Source of the DNA: Bin127 sp965203505
GTDB taxonomy: Bacteria > Chloroflexota > Dehalococcoidia > Lucifugimonadales > Lucifugimonadaceae
NCBI GenBank assembly: GCA_965203505.1
Contig: OZ241880.1
Coordinates: 2,852,001-2,916,000, forward strand
Direction of reading: 5' to 3'
Length of the DNA: 64,000 nt
The notes under the pieces were generated by a model. That model worked only from the letters and a program-made list of their open reading frames with translations, was not told the DNA's origin and ran no database searches. Both the position numbers and the translations under genes were made by a program. The stretch's first letter is position 1, and each line of letters starts with the position of its first letter. This document shows positions 8,472 to 16,978 of this stretch, in pieces.

Positions 8472-11400
8472 ATGTACTTCGACCACAGACTTTTCGAACT
8501 GACCCGAGGCGTCCGCACGCGTATCCTATTTGCCGCCGTCTTGGGCCTGATCGCGGTCGGCGCGGGCGTCTCGCGCCTCGCAGTCTCCGGCGTCATCATC
8601 TACCGAGTCCTAGCGGGACAAGCCAGCTTCTCCGCCCTCGCGATGCCACTCTTGACAATCGCCGGACTGATCGTCGTGCGAAGTCTGTTCCAGTACTGGC
8701 AAAACTCGGTCAGCCACCACACGGCCAACATCGTAAAGATCAAGCTCCGAGAAGAGGTCTACGGACACCTTTTGGAATTGGGACCTGGCTACGCCGACCG
8801 AACCCGGACCGGAGACCTCGCACTGACCCTCGTCGAAGGCATCGAGCGCATGGAGACATTCTTCGGTCAATACTTGTCCCAGTTCATCGTCTCCGTCATC
8901 GCTCCGATCGCCATCTTCGCCTTTATGGTCACGCTCGACCTCTACATCGCGCTCATATTCCTCGCATTCTCCGCACTCACCATGGCCGTGCCGGAGGTGT
9001 TTCGGCGTTGGAATCGCGAGAGCAGTCTCAAACGTCGCAGGGCGTATGGAGAATTTGGTTCCGACTTCCTCGACAGCGTGCAGGGTCTCGCGACGCTTAA
9101 GGCGTTCGGGCAGAGCAAGCGACGTGGTGCGCAACTGGCACAACGGGCAAACAATCTATATCGCAGCACGATGGGAGTCATGGCCGCGAACCAGACGACC
9201 AGCGCCGCCACCATCTTCTTCATGACAACTGGAGCCGCCATGGCATTGGTGGTGGGCGCGATTCGCGTCAGCAACGGCGATATGGAACTCCGCCCGCTAT
9301 TGATCGTCCTCATGCTCGGGGTCGAGATCTTCCGCCCCATGCGCGAACTCACCAACCTGTTTCACATGGGTATGAACGTCCTATCGTCAGCGCAAAGCGT
9401 CTTCAGCATCATCGACTCAAAGGTCGCGATCACGGATCCGGAGGCAAACACAGACGCTCCGATACCCGAGCTTGCCCCTGAGGTTGCATTCGAAGGGGTC
9501 ACGTTCGGGTACGACGGCGGTAACCGCCCAGCGTTGAGTGACGTGTCGTTCCAACTCCGCAGCGGCGAGACACTAGGCGTCGCCGGCGCCAGCGGTGCCG
9601 GCAAGTCCACGCTCGTTTCACTGATGTACCGGTTTTACGATCCGCAATCCGGTTTAATAAAACTTGGCGGTCACGACCTCCGCGAACTGCCGTTGAGCAC
9701 CATTCGAGACAACATTTCTGTCGTCAATCAGGACACCTACCTGTTCCACGGAACCGTCGCCGACAACCTTCGCTTCGGCAAACCCGAAGCGACCCAACAA
9801 GAGCTTGAAGAAGCCGCACGCGTGGCCAACGCTCACGAGTTCATCGCGCGCCTCCCAAACGGTTACGACACAATCGTCGGCGAAAGAGCAGTCCGATTGT
9901 CAGGCGGCCAACGACAGCGATTGGCAATCGCCCGCGCACTATTGAAGGACGCCCCAATCCTCCTGCTCGATGAAGCTTTGTCGAGCGTGGATGCTGAAAA
10001 CGAGTCGGTCATTCAAGAAGCCCTCGAACGCCTGATGGAGAACCGGACGACGCTCGTCATCGCTCACCGTCTGTCCAGCATCATCAACGCTGATCGTATC
10101 CTGGTTCTCGACGACGGCCATGCCGTAGAGATCGGTACACACAACGAGTTGATCGCCGCCAACGGGACCTACGCCGGCCTGATGCGCCAGCAAACCGAAA
10201 CGGGCGTTGACGACGTTGCGTTCCCAACCGCGGCAGCGGCGCATTCCCACGCTCCGCACGTCCACGAACCCGCGTTGCCGCACCTCTCGACAGGTCATCA
10301 CCATGCACCTCCATCGCAACATCAGGCAAGTAGGGAAGAGGTCAACATCCGTTCGCTCGCAGTCTGGCTCCGGTTGGTCCAACTCGTGCGACCCGTGCGT
10401 TTCCAATTCATCGGTACAGTCGCGCTCGGCGTCCTAAACCACGGCTCCGTAATTGCGTTGGCCGCCTTCAGCGCATTACTAGTGGGTGCGGTGTTCCGTG
10501 ACGAACCACTGACAACCACCTTGATAATCGTCAGCGTTTTGGCGCCTATATCCGCGATCCTCTTCTATCTCGAAACCTGGCAAGCGCACGATATGGCATT
10601 CAGGTTGTTGGCCAAAATGCGGATCGACCTCTACGAGAAGCTGGAACCGCTCGCTCCCGCTTATATGGTCCGTCGCCGATCGGGCGACTTCGTCAGCGTC
10701 GTCGGTGGCGACGTCGAAACCGTCGAATTCTTCTACGGACACGCGGTCTCGCCCATGATCGTCGCAATCCTCATCCCGGTCGGATTGCTGATCACTCTGG
10801 CCGTTATCGCATGGCCGATTGCAGCAGTTCTAGCACCGTTCCTCGTTGCCGTTGCAGTGAGCCCATACTTCGCAAATGAACGTACGGAGCGACTCGGCCA
10901 TGAGATAAGGGGTCGCATGGGCGATATCCATGCATTCATGGTCGACAGCATTCAAGGAATGCGCGAGATCGCAGCGTTCAGGCGCGGTGCAGACCGAAAA
11001 ACTGAACTGACCGAAAAAGGTTGGGCCTACGCCGGGTATCTCGTCAGGTTCCAGAAGTCTCAAGCTTTCCAGATCGGATTTATCGAGGCGATGATGGGTA
11101 TCGGCGGACTGGCGGTGTTGGCGACGGGTGTGTGGCTCGTCCTCAATGATCAACTAGAGAGGACGCTCCTGCCAGCGGTAAGCGTCCTTGCGTTGGCTTC
11201 GTTCAGTCCAGTCACGGAGCTGGCTCGCACGATGAAGCAGATGATGGAAACCTTGGCCGCTTCACGCCGCATTCTGGCAATCCACGACGAAGAAGTTCCT
11301 GTGCGCGATGGTCCCGGAATTTCTCCTCTACCTTCCGCGGGAGAGGGCCAGGGTGAGGGGGATCATCCAACACCAACCGTTGATTTCGAACAAGTCGCAT

Positions 11401-12098
11401 TCACCTACGCGGAGGGAGACCCTCAAGCCCTCGCCGACGTGTCATTGGATATCGAGTCAGGCCAAACCGTCGCTATCGTCGGCCGATCGGGTGCAGGTAA
11501 AACCACGATCGCGTACTTGATGATGCGATTCTGGGACCCTGACCACGGTAAGATCGGCGTCGATGGCCACAGACTAGAAGAGTATCGTCTAGACGACCTA
11601 CGAAGCCGCATGGCCCTCGTCGCGCAGGACACATACCTCTTCAACGGCACCATTCGCGAGAACATCCGGCTCGGCCGACACGGCGCCACCGATCGCGAAG
11701 TGGAAGAAGCTGCCCTGCAAGCGAACGCGGCTGAATTCATCGAGTCGTTCCCTGATGGCTACGAAACAAGGGTCGGCGAACGCGGCATGCAACTCTCTGG
11801 CGGTCAGAGGCAGCGCATCGCCATCGCCCGCGCAATCCTCAAAAACGCGCCTGTACTGATCTTGGACGAGGCCACATCGCACTTGGACGCCATCAGCGAA
11901 AGCACAGTCCGCGAAGCCTTGGACCGCCTAATGATCGGACGCACAACCATCGTCATCGCCCACAGACTCTCCACAATCCGCGACGCCGACAAAATCCTCG
12001 TACTCGACGAAGGCGAAGTCGTCGAACAAGGCACACACGAACAACTACTCTCCCGCGGCGGCCTATACGCGCAATTGGTATCAGCACAGATGACATGA
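8472..12098 (+). CDS. Fused double ABC exporter (TMD-NBD-TMD-NBD)
   Basis: A single 1208-residue polypeptide carrying two complete type I (ABCB-like) exporter halves. NBD1: Walker A GASGAGKST near residue 372, LSGGQRQRLAIARALL near 476, LLLDEALSSVD. NBD2: GRSGAGKTTI near 1004, LSGGQRQRIAIARAIL near 1107, LILDEATSHLD. Both sites keep the catalytic Glu, so both may hydrolyse ATP. The halves are joined by a His-rich linker (about residues 585-617, HSHAPHVHEP and GHHHAPPSQH). The layout resembles a fused CydD-CydC-type or multidrug exporter; the substrate cannot be assigned. It is divergent from the methylase, with 169 bp between. A short repeat-derived linker lies before NBD2 (see 11322-11361). 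Confidence 0.9.
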   Translation: MYFDHRLFELTRGVRTRILFAAVLGLIAVGAGVSRLAVSGVIIYRVLAGQASFSALAMPLLTIAGLIVVRSLFQYWQNSVSHHTANIVKIKLREEVYGHLLELGPGYADRTRTGDLALTLVEGIERMETFFGQYLSQFIVSVIAPIAIFAFMVTLDLYIALIFLAFSALTMAVPEVFRRWNRESSLKRRRAYGEFGSDFLDSVQGLATLKAFGQSKRRGAQLAQRANNLYRSTMGVMAANQTTSAATIFFMTTGAAMALVVGAIRVSNGDMELRPLLIVLMLGVEIFRPMRELTNLFHMGMNVLSSAQSVFSIIDSKVAITDPEANTDAPIPELAPEVAFEGVTFGYDGGNRPALSDVSFQLRSGETLGVAGASGAGKSTLVSLMYRFYDPQSGLIKLGGHDLRELPLSTIRDNISVVNQDTYLFHGTVADNLRFGKPEATQQELEEAARVANAHEFIARLPNGYDTIVGERAVRLSGGQRQRLAIARALLKDAPILLLDEALSSVDAENESVIQEALERLMENRTTLVIAHRLSSIINADRILVLDDGHAVEIGTHNELIAANGTYAGLMRQQTETGVDDVAFPTAAAAHSHAPHVHEPALPHLSTGHHHAPPSQHQASREEVNIRSLAVWLRLVQLVRPVRFQFIGTVALGVLNHGSVIALAAFSALLVGAVFRDEPLTTTLIIVSVLAPISAILFYLETWQAHDMAFRLLAKMRIDLYEKLEPLAPAYMVRRRSGDFVSVVGGDVETVEFFYGHAVSPMIVAILIPVGLLITLAVIAWPIAAVLAPFLVAVAVSPYFANERTERLGHEIRGRMGDIHAFMVDSIQGMREIAAFRRGADRKTELTEKGWAYAGYLVRFQKSQAFQIGFIEAMMGIGGLAVLATGVWLVLNDQLERTLLPAVSVLALASFSPVTELARTMKQMMETLAASRRILAIHDEEVPVRDGPGISPLPSAGEGQGEGDHPTPTVDFEQVAFTYAEGDPQALADVSLDIESGQTVAIVGRSGAGKTTIAYLMMRFWDPDHGKIGVDGHRLEEYRLDDLRSRMALVAQDTYLFNGTIRENIRLGRHGATDREVEEAALQANAAEFIESFPDGYETRVGERGMQLSGGQRQRIAIARAILKNAPVLILDEATSHLDAISESTVREALDRLMIGRTTIVIAHRLSTIRDADKILVLDEGEVVEQGTHEQLLSRGGLYAQLVSAQMT
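11322..11361 (+). repeat. REP-like GC-rich element translated as a linker in the ABC exporter
   Basis: The stretch reads CTCCTCTACC..CCGCGGGAGAGGG..AGGGTGAGGG, a form of the GC-rich interspersed element often seen between genes in bacterial genomes. Here it lies in frame between the second membrane domain and NBD2 of the exporter. It encodes SPLPSAGEGQGEGDH, low-complexity sequence unlike its neighbours. Confidence 0.6.
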
Positions 12099-12139
12099 TC
12101 AGCTCGATAGTCCCCAAACCACCAACACCCCGCAATGGC

Positions 12140-12720
12140 GCCCCTAGTGGTTGCCCGAAAACACCCCCGTAGAGGCGGTCCCTCGTGGTCGCCAGGGGTG
12201 GGGGACAGCAGGATTGCCCCCGCTCGCGGGGGAAATGTCCGAAGGACAAAGGGGGCGCGACCCCACCTCGTAGCGGCAATCCCTCGTGGCCACCCCACCG
12301 TCCCCTTTCGCCCAGCGAAAGGGGACGCGGAGCCCAAGAGACCGACACAAGAACGCAGGGGTATGCCCGGCGCGGACGGGCCGGGTTTCCCCCGCTCCGC
12401 GGGGGAAATGTGCCACGCAGAGTAACTACGGCTACGACGTGGCAGAAGGACGAAATGGGCGCGACCCCGCCTCGTAGCGGCGAACCCTCATGGTCGCCCC
12501 ACCGTCCCCTTTCGCTGTGCGAAAGGGGACGCGGAGCCCAAGAGACCGACACAAGAACGCAGGGGTATGCCCGGGGCGGAGAGGCGGCAGGGCGGTGACG
12601 CCGCGTACCCGCAGGGGCGATCCCTCGTGGTCGCCCGGCGCGGACGTGGGGCCGGGTTTCCCCCGCTGCGCGGGGGAAATGTCCGAAGGACAAAGGGGGC
12701 GCGACCGCAACGCCCCTTCC
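12140..12720. repeat. Repeat block: composite GC-rich palindromic units
   Basis: Two kinds of unit alternate. Unit A is a hairpin (CCCCTTTCG..CGAAAGGGG) followed by GACGCGGAGCCCAAGAGACC and a conserved tail to GGGGTATGCCCG; copies lie at 12299-12370 and 12503-12573. Unit B is a hairpin CCCCCGC..GCGGGGG followed by GAAATGTCCGAAGGACAAA and GGGGGCGCGACC; copies lie at about 12215-12262, 12386-12467 (with extra sequence inside) and 12657-12706. Short segments reading TCCCTCGTGGTCGCC link them. The long frames in this block on both strands are proline/arginine-rich, change frame between copies and match no protein, so I treat the block as non-coding. Confidence 0.8.
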
Positions 12721-12772
12721 ACCCCCCAACAAAAATCCCACCAATCCCCGAATCCCCGCTTCACACAACAAT

Positions 12773-12802
12773 TTGACTCTGATGCAACATATGTATTAAT
12801 AT
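12773..12802 (+). promoter_or_regulatory. Candidate sigma-70 promoter with no gene downstream
   Basis: A TTGACT -35 box (12773-12778), an 18-bp spacer and a TAATAT -10 box (12797-12802), in a locally AT-rich patch between two GC-rich repeat tracts. The next gene on this strand starts almost 1 kb later at 13782. The direct product would therefore be a long leader or a non-coding RNA. Confidence 0.5.
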
Positions 12803-13476
12803 CGGAATCGAGGCGCACGATACGGCTTTATCAATCACCGGATCGAGCGCACAGAACCATCGCCGCGTCGAAACGGAAAGCGTGCGCAACTCTCTTTTTC
12901 GATGCTGTTAACGACCAACCTACAAGAAACCGGTCCGCGGGCGGGGCAAACCCGGAAGGCGTGAGCGAAAGCACACGAGCGACGGGCGACGGAACCCGCT
13001 GCAAGCCTGAGTGGTTCGGGCGAAACGCAGACCAGAAACCGGTCAGGCAGGGAGATTTGCCTCGGTGCGCGGATGCGGAGCAGATCGCTGGCTCCGACTA
13101 GCAAGCCAGGCGCGGCGCCGCAGAGATGCGGCCATCGGCCCCTCCCCTCGAGATGCGAGGGGGACGCGAGCTGTAGGGGCGGGTTTCAAACCCGCCCCGC
13201 TCGCAGGGGGCGCCCGTTCAAGGTCCGCGCGACTGCCCTGCCGTTGACACCGAAACCCTCCCGCGACGTCGCGCGGGGGCGGCTACAGCGCTGACGAGGA
13301 GGAAGGACCGAGTGAAACCGAGCGGCGAAACCACAGTCAACCGCACGACCGGCGATGGTCTGGCGACATCGCCTACGCTGGAACCCTACAAAAAACCAAC
13401 AACCCCCTTATCGCAAACGTCGACCAACCCGACGCGGCGATGATTCGAAAACCTGACATAAGGGCGAACCCTCTTC
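12803..13476 (+). other. Gene-free, structure-rich stretch (possible non-coding RNA)
   Basis: No protein-like frame is visible on either strand. The stretch has many short GAAA/GAGC-type motifs and complementary segments. Examples are GGAAGGCGTGAGCGAAAGC near 12953, CCCCTCGAGATGCGAGGGG near 13144, and CCCGCGACGTCGCGCGGG near 13260. It follows the promoter at 12773. I checked by eye for hallmarks of RNase P RNA, tmRNA, SRP RNA and group II introns and found none. It may be a structured RNA or simply more repeat material. Confidence 0.3.
13172..13199. repeat. GGGGCGGGTTT-C-AAACCCGCCCC palindrome
   Basis: An almost perfect palindrome with 11-bp arms around one central base. It looks like the short GC-rich interspersed palindromes scattered between genes in many bacterial genomes. 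It lies in the gene-free island upstream of the PhyH cluster. Confidence 0.6.
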
Positions 13477-13545
13477 CGTCCCCTTTCGGAACGAAAGGGG
13501 ACGCGGAGCCCAAGAGACCGACACAAGAACGCAGGGGTATGCCCG
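13477..13545. repeat. Isolated third copy of repeat unit A
   Basis: This copy has the same hairpin (CCCCTTTCG..CGAAAGGGG) and the same 3' flank, from GACGCGGAGCCCAAGAGACC to GGGGTATGCCCG, as the copies at 12299 and 12503. The hairpin loop differs while the long flank is unchanged. It lies about 240 bp before the first PhyH gene. The rest of the interval up to 13781 is C-rich with no gene. Confidence 0.8.
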
Positions 13546-13781
13546 CCCACCACCCACCACCAAACAACCTGCACCCCCGCAGGTCATACCCTCATACCTC
13601 CGCGCCCATAAACAACCCAAGCCCCCCGACGCAACCCCCAAAACCAACACCCCATCAAAGCCCATCACACAAATCACCGTAATCAGCGGTTCAGACAACC
13701 TCCCATCCATCCATGTAAGTCCCCAACCCGCGTTATCATTCTTATCTATCAGTCGCGAACGATTCACGGAGCCTTCACATC

Positions 13782-14765
13782 ATGCCTGCCATGACGAAAG
13801 AGCAACTCGAACACTTTGAGCACTTCGGATTCGTCACAGCCGAGGGCGTGCTCGATCCAGAAAACGTCATCGATCCAGTGATCGAAGAGTACGCTGGCGT
13901 CCTCGACGACCTAGCTGACGAACTATACGAGGAAGGCAAGATCAGTTCCAAGTACGAGGAACTGGAGTTTGGCGAGCGGGTCACGCAGATTTACGCCGAA
14001 TCCGACGAGGTATACAACGGCCACTTCGACTTTTCTCTGCCGCAAGGCGGCATCACCGAGGAAACACCGTTCTGGGCCGGTCCCGCAGTCTTCAACGCAT
14101 TGACCGCGCCGGGCCTATTGGATGCCGTCGAATCTTTCATCGGGCCCGAAATCTACTCCAACCCAGTTCAGCACGTAAGGATCAAAGTTCCGGAAAGCCG
14201 CGCGCCTCGGGACGAAAAGGGTCACGTGAAGTTCGGGATCACACCTTGGCACCAAGACCAAGGCGTCGTGAATCCCGATGCCGACGAGACGCAGATGTTG
14301 ACGGTGTGGTTCCCGCTAATGGATGCCGAAGTAGAGAACGGATGTCTGTCCGTAGTGCCAGGATCGCACAAGAACGATCTGCTAACACACTGTCCGGGTT
14401 TCGACAACGGTTTGCAATCGGGACTTCAAATTCCTGAGACCGAATTCGAAGTCGGCAAGGCGGTGCCGATACCGCTCAAGAAGGGCGACGCACTCTTCAT
14501 GACCAAGTTCACCGTGCACTCGTCTTTGCCCAACAACAGCGACCGCATCCGCTGGAGCTTTGACCTCCGCTACAACCCGATCGGGCAATCTACCGGACGC
14601 ACGAGTTTCCCCGGCTTCGTCGCCCGCAGCCGCAGCAACCCGCAGAGCGAACTGCACGACCCGGCGATCTGGAACGAATTGTGGACAGACGCGCGGGATT
14701 CACTGGCTAAAGGCGAACAACCGTCGTTCAATCGCTGGGACGGCAGCGAACCGGCCTGCGCCTAA
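13782..14765 (+). CDS. Phytanoyl-CoA dioxygenase family protein, copy 1
   Basis: A 327-residue PhyH-type Fe(II)/2-oxoglutarate oxygenase. The iron site is seen as TPWHQD (His157, Asp159) and the distal His246 in FTVHSSLPNN, followed by RIRWSFDLRY with the Arg that would bind 2-oxoglutarate (about 256-258). Such enzymes hydroxylate varied small molecules; the substrate here is unknown. It is the first of three same-length tandem copies, each starting MPA(M/I)T(K/N)EQLEHFEHFGFV. Copy 2 begins 2 bp after this stop, so translation is probably coupled. Confidence 0.85.
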   Translation: MPAMTKEQLEHFEHFGFVTAEGVLDPENVIDPVIEEYAGVLDDLADELYEEGKISSKYEELEFGERVTQIYAESDEVYNGHFDFSLPQGGITEETPFWAGPAVFNALTAPGLLDAVESFIGPEIYSNPVQHVRIKVPESRAPRDEKGHVKFGITPWHQDQGVVNPDADETQMLTVWFPLMDAEVENGCLSVVPGSHKNDLLTHCPGFDNGLQSGLQIPETEFEVGKAVPIPLKKGDALFMTKFTVHSSLPNNSDRIRWSFDLRYNPIGQSTGRTSFPGFVARSRSNPQSELHDPAIWNELWTDARDSLAKGEQPSFNRWDGSEPACA

Positions 14766-14767
14766 CC

Positions 14768-15751
14768 ATGCCCGCAATCACCAACGAGCAGCTCGAACAT
14801 TTCGAGCACTTCGGCTTCGTAACCGCCGAAAACCTGATCGATCCAGAAACCGTGATCGATCCCGTCATCGACGAATACACCGACGTCCTCGACAACCTCG
14901 CCGACAAACTCTACGCCGACGGCACGATCAGCTCGAAATACGAAGAGCTGGAGTTCGGAGACCGAGTAACCCAGATCTACGCCGAATCGGGCGAAGTCTA
15001 CAACGGCTATTTCGACTTCTCACTGCCGCAGGGTGGCATCAAGGAAGACACGCCATTCTGGGCAGGCCCCGCTGTCTTCGACGCACTCACCGCGCCGGAA
15101 CTACTGGACGCCGTGGAGTCGTTCATCGGCCCCGAGATCTACTCCAATCCCGTCCAGCACGTCCGAATAAAAGTGCCGGAAAGTAGGGCACCACGCGACG
15201 AAAAAGGAATGGTGAAATTCGGCGTCACACCTTGGCATCAGGACGCCGGAGTAGTCAACCCCGACGCCGATGAATCGATGATCCTCACGGTCTGGTTCCC
15301 GTTGATGGACGCCGACGCCGAGAATGGCTGCCTCCAAGTGGTTCCCGGATCACATCGAGAGGATCTGCTGACTCACTGCCCCGGGATGAAGAGCTCATCG
15401 CCGTCCGGATTGCAGATACCAGAGTCCCAGTTCGAGGTCGGCAAAGCGGTCCCGATCCCGTTGAAGAAGGGCGACGTGCTGTTCATGACGAAGTTCACGA
15501 TCCACTCATCGCTACCCAATAAAAGCGATCGCATCCGCTGGAGCTTCGACTTGCGATACAACCCGATCGGACACTCGACCGGCCGCACAAGCTTCCCCGG
15601 CTTCGTCGCTCGCAGCCGCAGCAACCCCAAAAGCGAATTGCAAGATCCAGTCATTTGGAACGAATTGTGGACCGAGGCTCGCGACTCGCTAGCCAAGGGC
15701 AATGAGCCAGCATTCAACCGCTGGGACGGCACCGATCCCGCCTGCGCTTAA
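14768..15751 (+). CDS. Phytanoyl-CoA dioxygenase family protein, copy 2
   Basis: Also 327 residues and very similar to copy 1 along its whole length, with the same TPWHQD iron-binding motif, IHSSLPNKSDRIRWSFDL and the conserved GRTSFPGFVARSRSN block. Differences cluster in the first 100 residues and in the loop after LLTHCPG (copy 2 has MKSSSPSG). That loop lies near the active site in this fold and is a plausible determinant of substrate differences. It is 2 bp downstream of copy 1 and 29 bp upstream of copy 3, so the three form an operon. Confidence 0.85.
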   Translation: MPAITNEQLEHFEHFGFVTAENLIDPETVIDPVIDEYTDVLDNLADKLYADGTISSKYEELEFGDRVTQIYAESGEVYNGYFDFSLPQGGIKEDTPFWAGPAVFDALTAPELLDAVESFIGPEIYSNPVQHVRIKVPESRAPRDEKGMVKFGVTPWHQDAGVVNPDADESMILTVWFPLMDADAENGCLQVVPGSHREDLLTHCPGMKSSSPSGLQIPESQFEVGKAVPIPLKKGDVLFMTKFTIHSSLPNKSDRIRWSFDLRYNPIGHSTGRTSFPGFVARSRSNPKSELQDPVIWNELWTEARDSLAKGNEPAFNRWDGTDPACA

Positions 15752-15780
15752 GCGTCTGCATCGAAAGGAACCGTTGAACC

Positions 15781-16764
15781 ATGCCCGCGATGACCAAAGA
15801 GCAACTCGAACATTTCGAGCACTTCGGGTTTGTTACCGCAGAGGGCGTGATCGACCCCGAGAGAGTGATCGACCCGGTGGTCGACGAATACGCTGGAGTG
15901 TTGGATAGCTTGGTTGAAGAGCTATATGAGGAAGGGAAGATCAGCTCGAAATACGAGGATCTGGATTTTGGGGAGCGGGTGACGCAGGTCTATGAGGAGT
16001 CCGGTGAGGTGCACCAAGGGTATTTCGACTTCACGCTTCCGCAGAGAGGCGTCACGGAAGATACGCCGTTTTGGGCCGGCCCGGCAGTTTTCAATGCGAT
16101 GACATCGCCAGACCTGTTGGATGCGGTGGAGTCTTTCATCGGACCGGAGATCTACTCGAACCCGGTGCAGCACATTCGCATCAAGGTGCCGGAAAGCCGT
16201 TCGCCTCGCGACCACCTGGGCCGGGTGAAGTTCGGTGTCACGCCGTGGCATCAGGACATGGGGGTCATAACGCCCGACGCTGACGAGTCGTTGATCCTCA
16301 CCGTCTGGTATCCACTGATGGATGCAGATGAAGAAAACGGATGCCTGCAAGTCATCCCGGGATCGCACCGCGACGAAGAACTGTTGACGCATTGCCCGGG
16401 CGGAAAGAAAGTACTCGGCAGTTTGCACGTACCAGAAAGCGAGTTCGAAGTAGGGAAGGCAGTCCCGGTACCCGTGAAGAAGGGCGATGCTCTGTTCATG
16501 ACGAAGTACACGATCCACTCATCCTTGCCCAACAACAGCGACCGCGTCAGATTCAGCATGGATCTGCGCTACAACCCCATCGGTCAATCCACAGGCCGCA
16601 CAAGCTTCCCAGGCTTCGTAGCACGCAGCCGCAGCAACCCCGAAACCGAACTGCACGACCCAGTTGCTTGGAATCAGTCGTGGTTAGACGCGAGGAGTGC
16701 GCTGGCTAAAGGCGAGGAGCCCCCCTTCAACCGCTGGAACAGCGACCATCCGCTTTGTGCGTAG
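15781..16764 (+). CDS. Phytanoyl-CoA dioxygenase family protein, copy 3
   Basis: Third tandem copy, again 327 residues, with TPWHQDMG and YTIHSSLPNN intact. It is the most divergent of the three: RFSMDLRYNP replaces RWSFDLRYNP, and GGKKVLGSLHVPESEF replaces the loop seen in copies 1 and 2. A GAAAGGAA Shine-Dalgarno-like stretch precedes the ATG, so this copy can be translated independently. All catalytic residues are present, so all three copies should be active, perhaps with different substrates. Confidence 0.85.
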   Translation: MPAMTKEQLEHFEHFGFVTAEGVIDPERVIDPVVDEYAGVLDSLVEELYEEGKISSKYEDLDFGERVTQVYEESGEVHQGYFDFTLPQRGVTEDTPFWAGPAVFNAMTSPDLLDAVESFIGPEIYSNPVQHIRIKVPESRSPRDHLGRVKFGVTPWHQDMGVITPDADESLILTVWYPLMDADEENGCLQVIPGSHRDEELLTHCPGGKKVLGSLHVPESEFEVGKAVPVPVKKGDALFMTKYTIHSSLPNNSDRVRFSMDLRYNPIGQSTGRTSFPGFVARSRSNPETELHDPVAWNQSWLDARSALAKGEEPPFNRWNSDHPLCA

Positions 16765-16832
16765 CGTGTAATCAGCGCGAAGACCGAGGTTGCGAACGTC
16801 GGTGCTGTGCGCCTTCCGAGTAGGTGCGCTCC

Positions 16833-16898
16833 AAAAAAAGAGACGCTCCCATGCGATGATAGGAGCGTCGGGCCAGCGATACTATCTGCTGGGGGGTA
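16833..16898 (-). ncRNA. Candidate small RNA (promoter, C-rich 5' end, two hairpins, terminator)
   Basis: Read on the minus strand, a promoter (16934-16905) is followed within about 70 bases by a rho-independent terminator. The transcript would start near 16898 and contain an exposed run of six C (plus-strand G6, 16891-16896). Next come a hairpin CCAGC..GCTGG (16892-16873) and a perfect 8-bp stem GACGCTCC/GGAGCGTC (16869-16842), then a T7 tract (16839-16833). No reading frame fits. The flanking genes are both on the plus strand, so the terminator serves neither of them. Function unknown. Confidence 0.45.
16842..16869 (-). terminator. Rho-independent terminator on the minus strand
   Basis: A perfect 8-bp GC-rich stem (16842-16849 with 16862-16869) with a 12-base loop, followed on the minus strand by TCTTTTTTT. 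On the plus strand there is no U-run after the stem, so it is oriented against the flanking genes. Confidence 0.65.
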
Positions 16899-16904
16899 AC
16901 CAAG

Positions 16905-16934
16905 ATGCTACACCACCCTTGACCTGATTGTCAA
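16905..16934 (-). promoter_or_regulatory. Candidate promoter for the minus-strand small RNA
   Basis: On the minus strand, TTGACA (16934-16929) is separated by 18 bp from TAGCAT (16910-16905). The -35 box is a perfect consensus. It points toward the terminator at 16869-16842. Confidence 0.5.
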
Positions 16935-16978
16935 CGCCTCTAGGTTCGACGAGATTTTACTACCGAGAAACGACCATA

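Noticed and set aside
12140..12720. CRISPR array
   Set aside because: Repeats differ in type and spacing, spacers are not of uniform length, and no cas genes are present.
11953..13104. Long open frames on both strands through the 12.1-13.1 kb repeats
   Set aside because: They are Pro/Arg/Gly-rich, switch frame between copies of the same repeat and resemble no protein.
12803..13400. rnpB, tmRNA, SRP RNA or group II intron
   Set aside because: None of the invariant motifs of these RNAs could be found by eye on either strand. Only a generic structured-RNA suggestion is kept.
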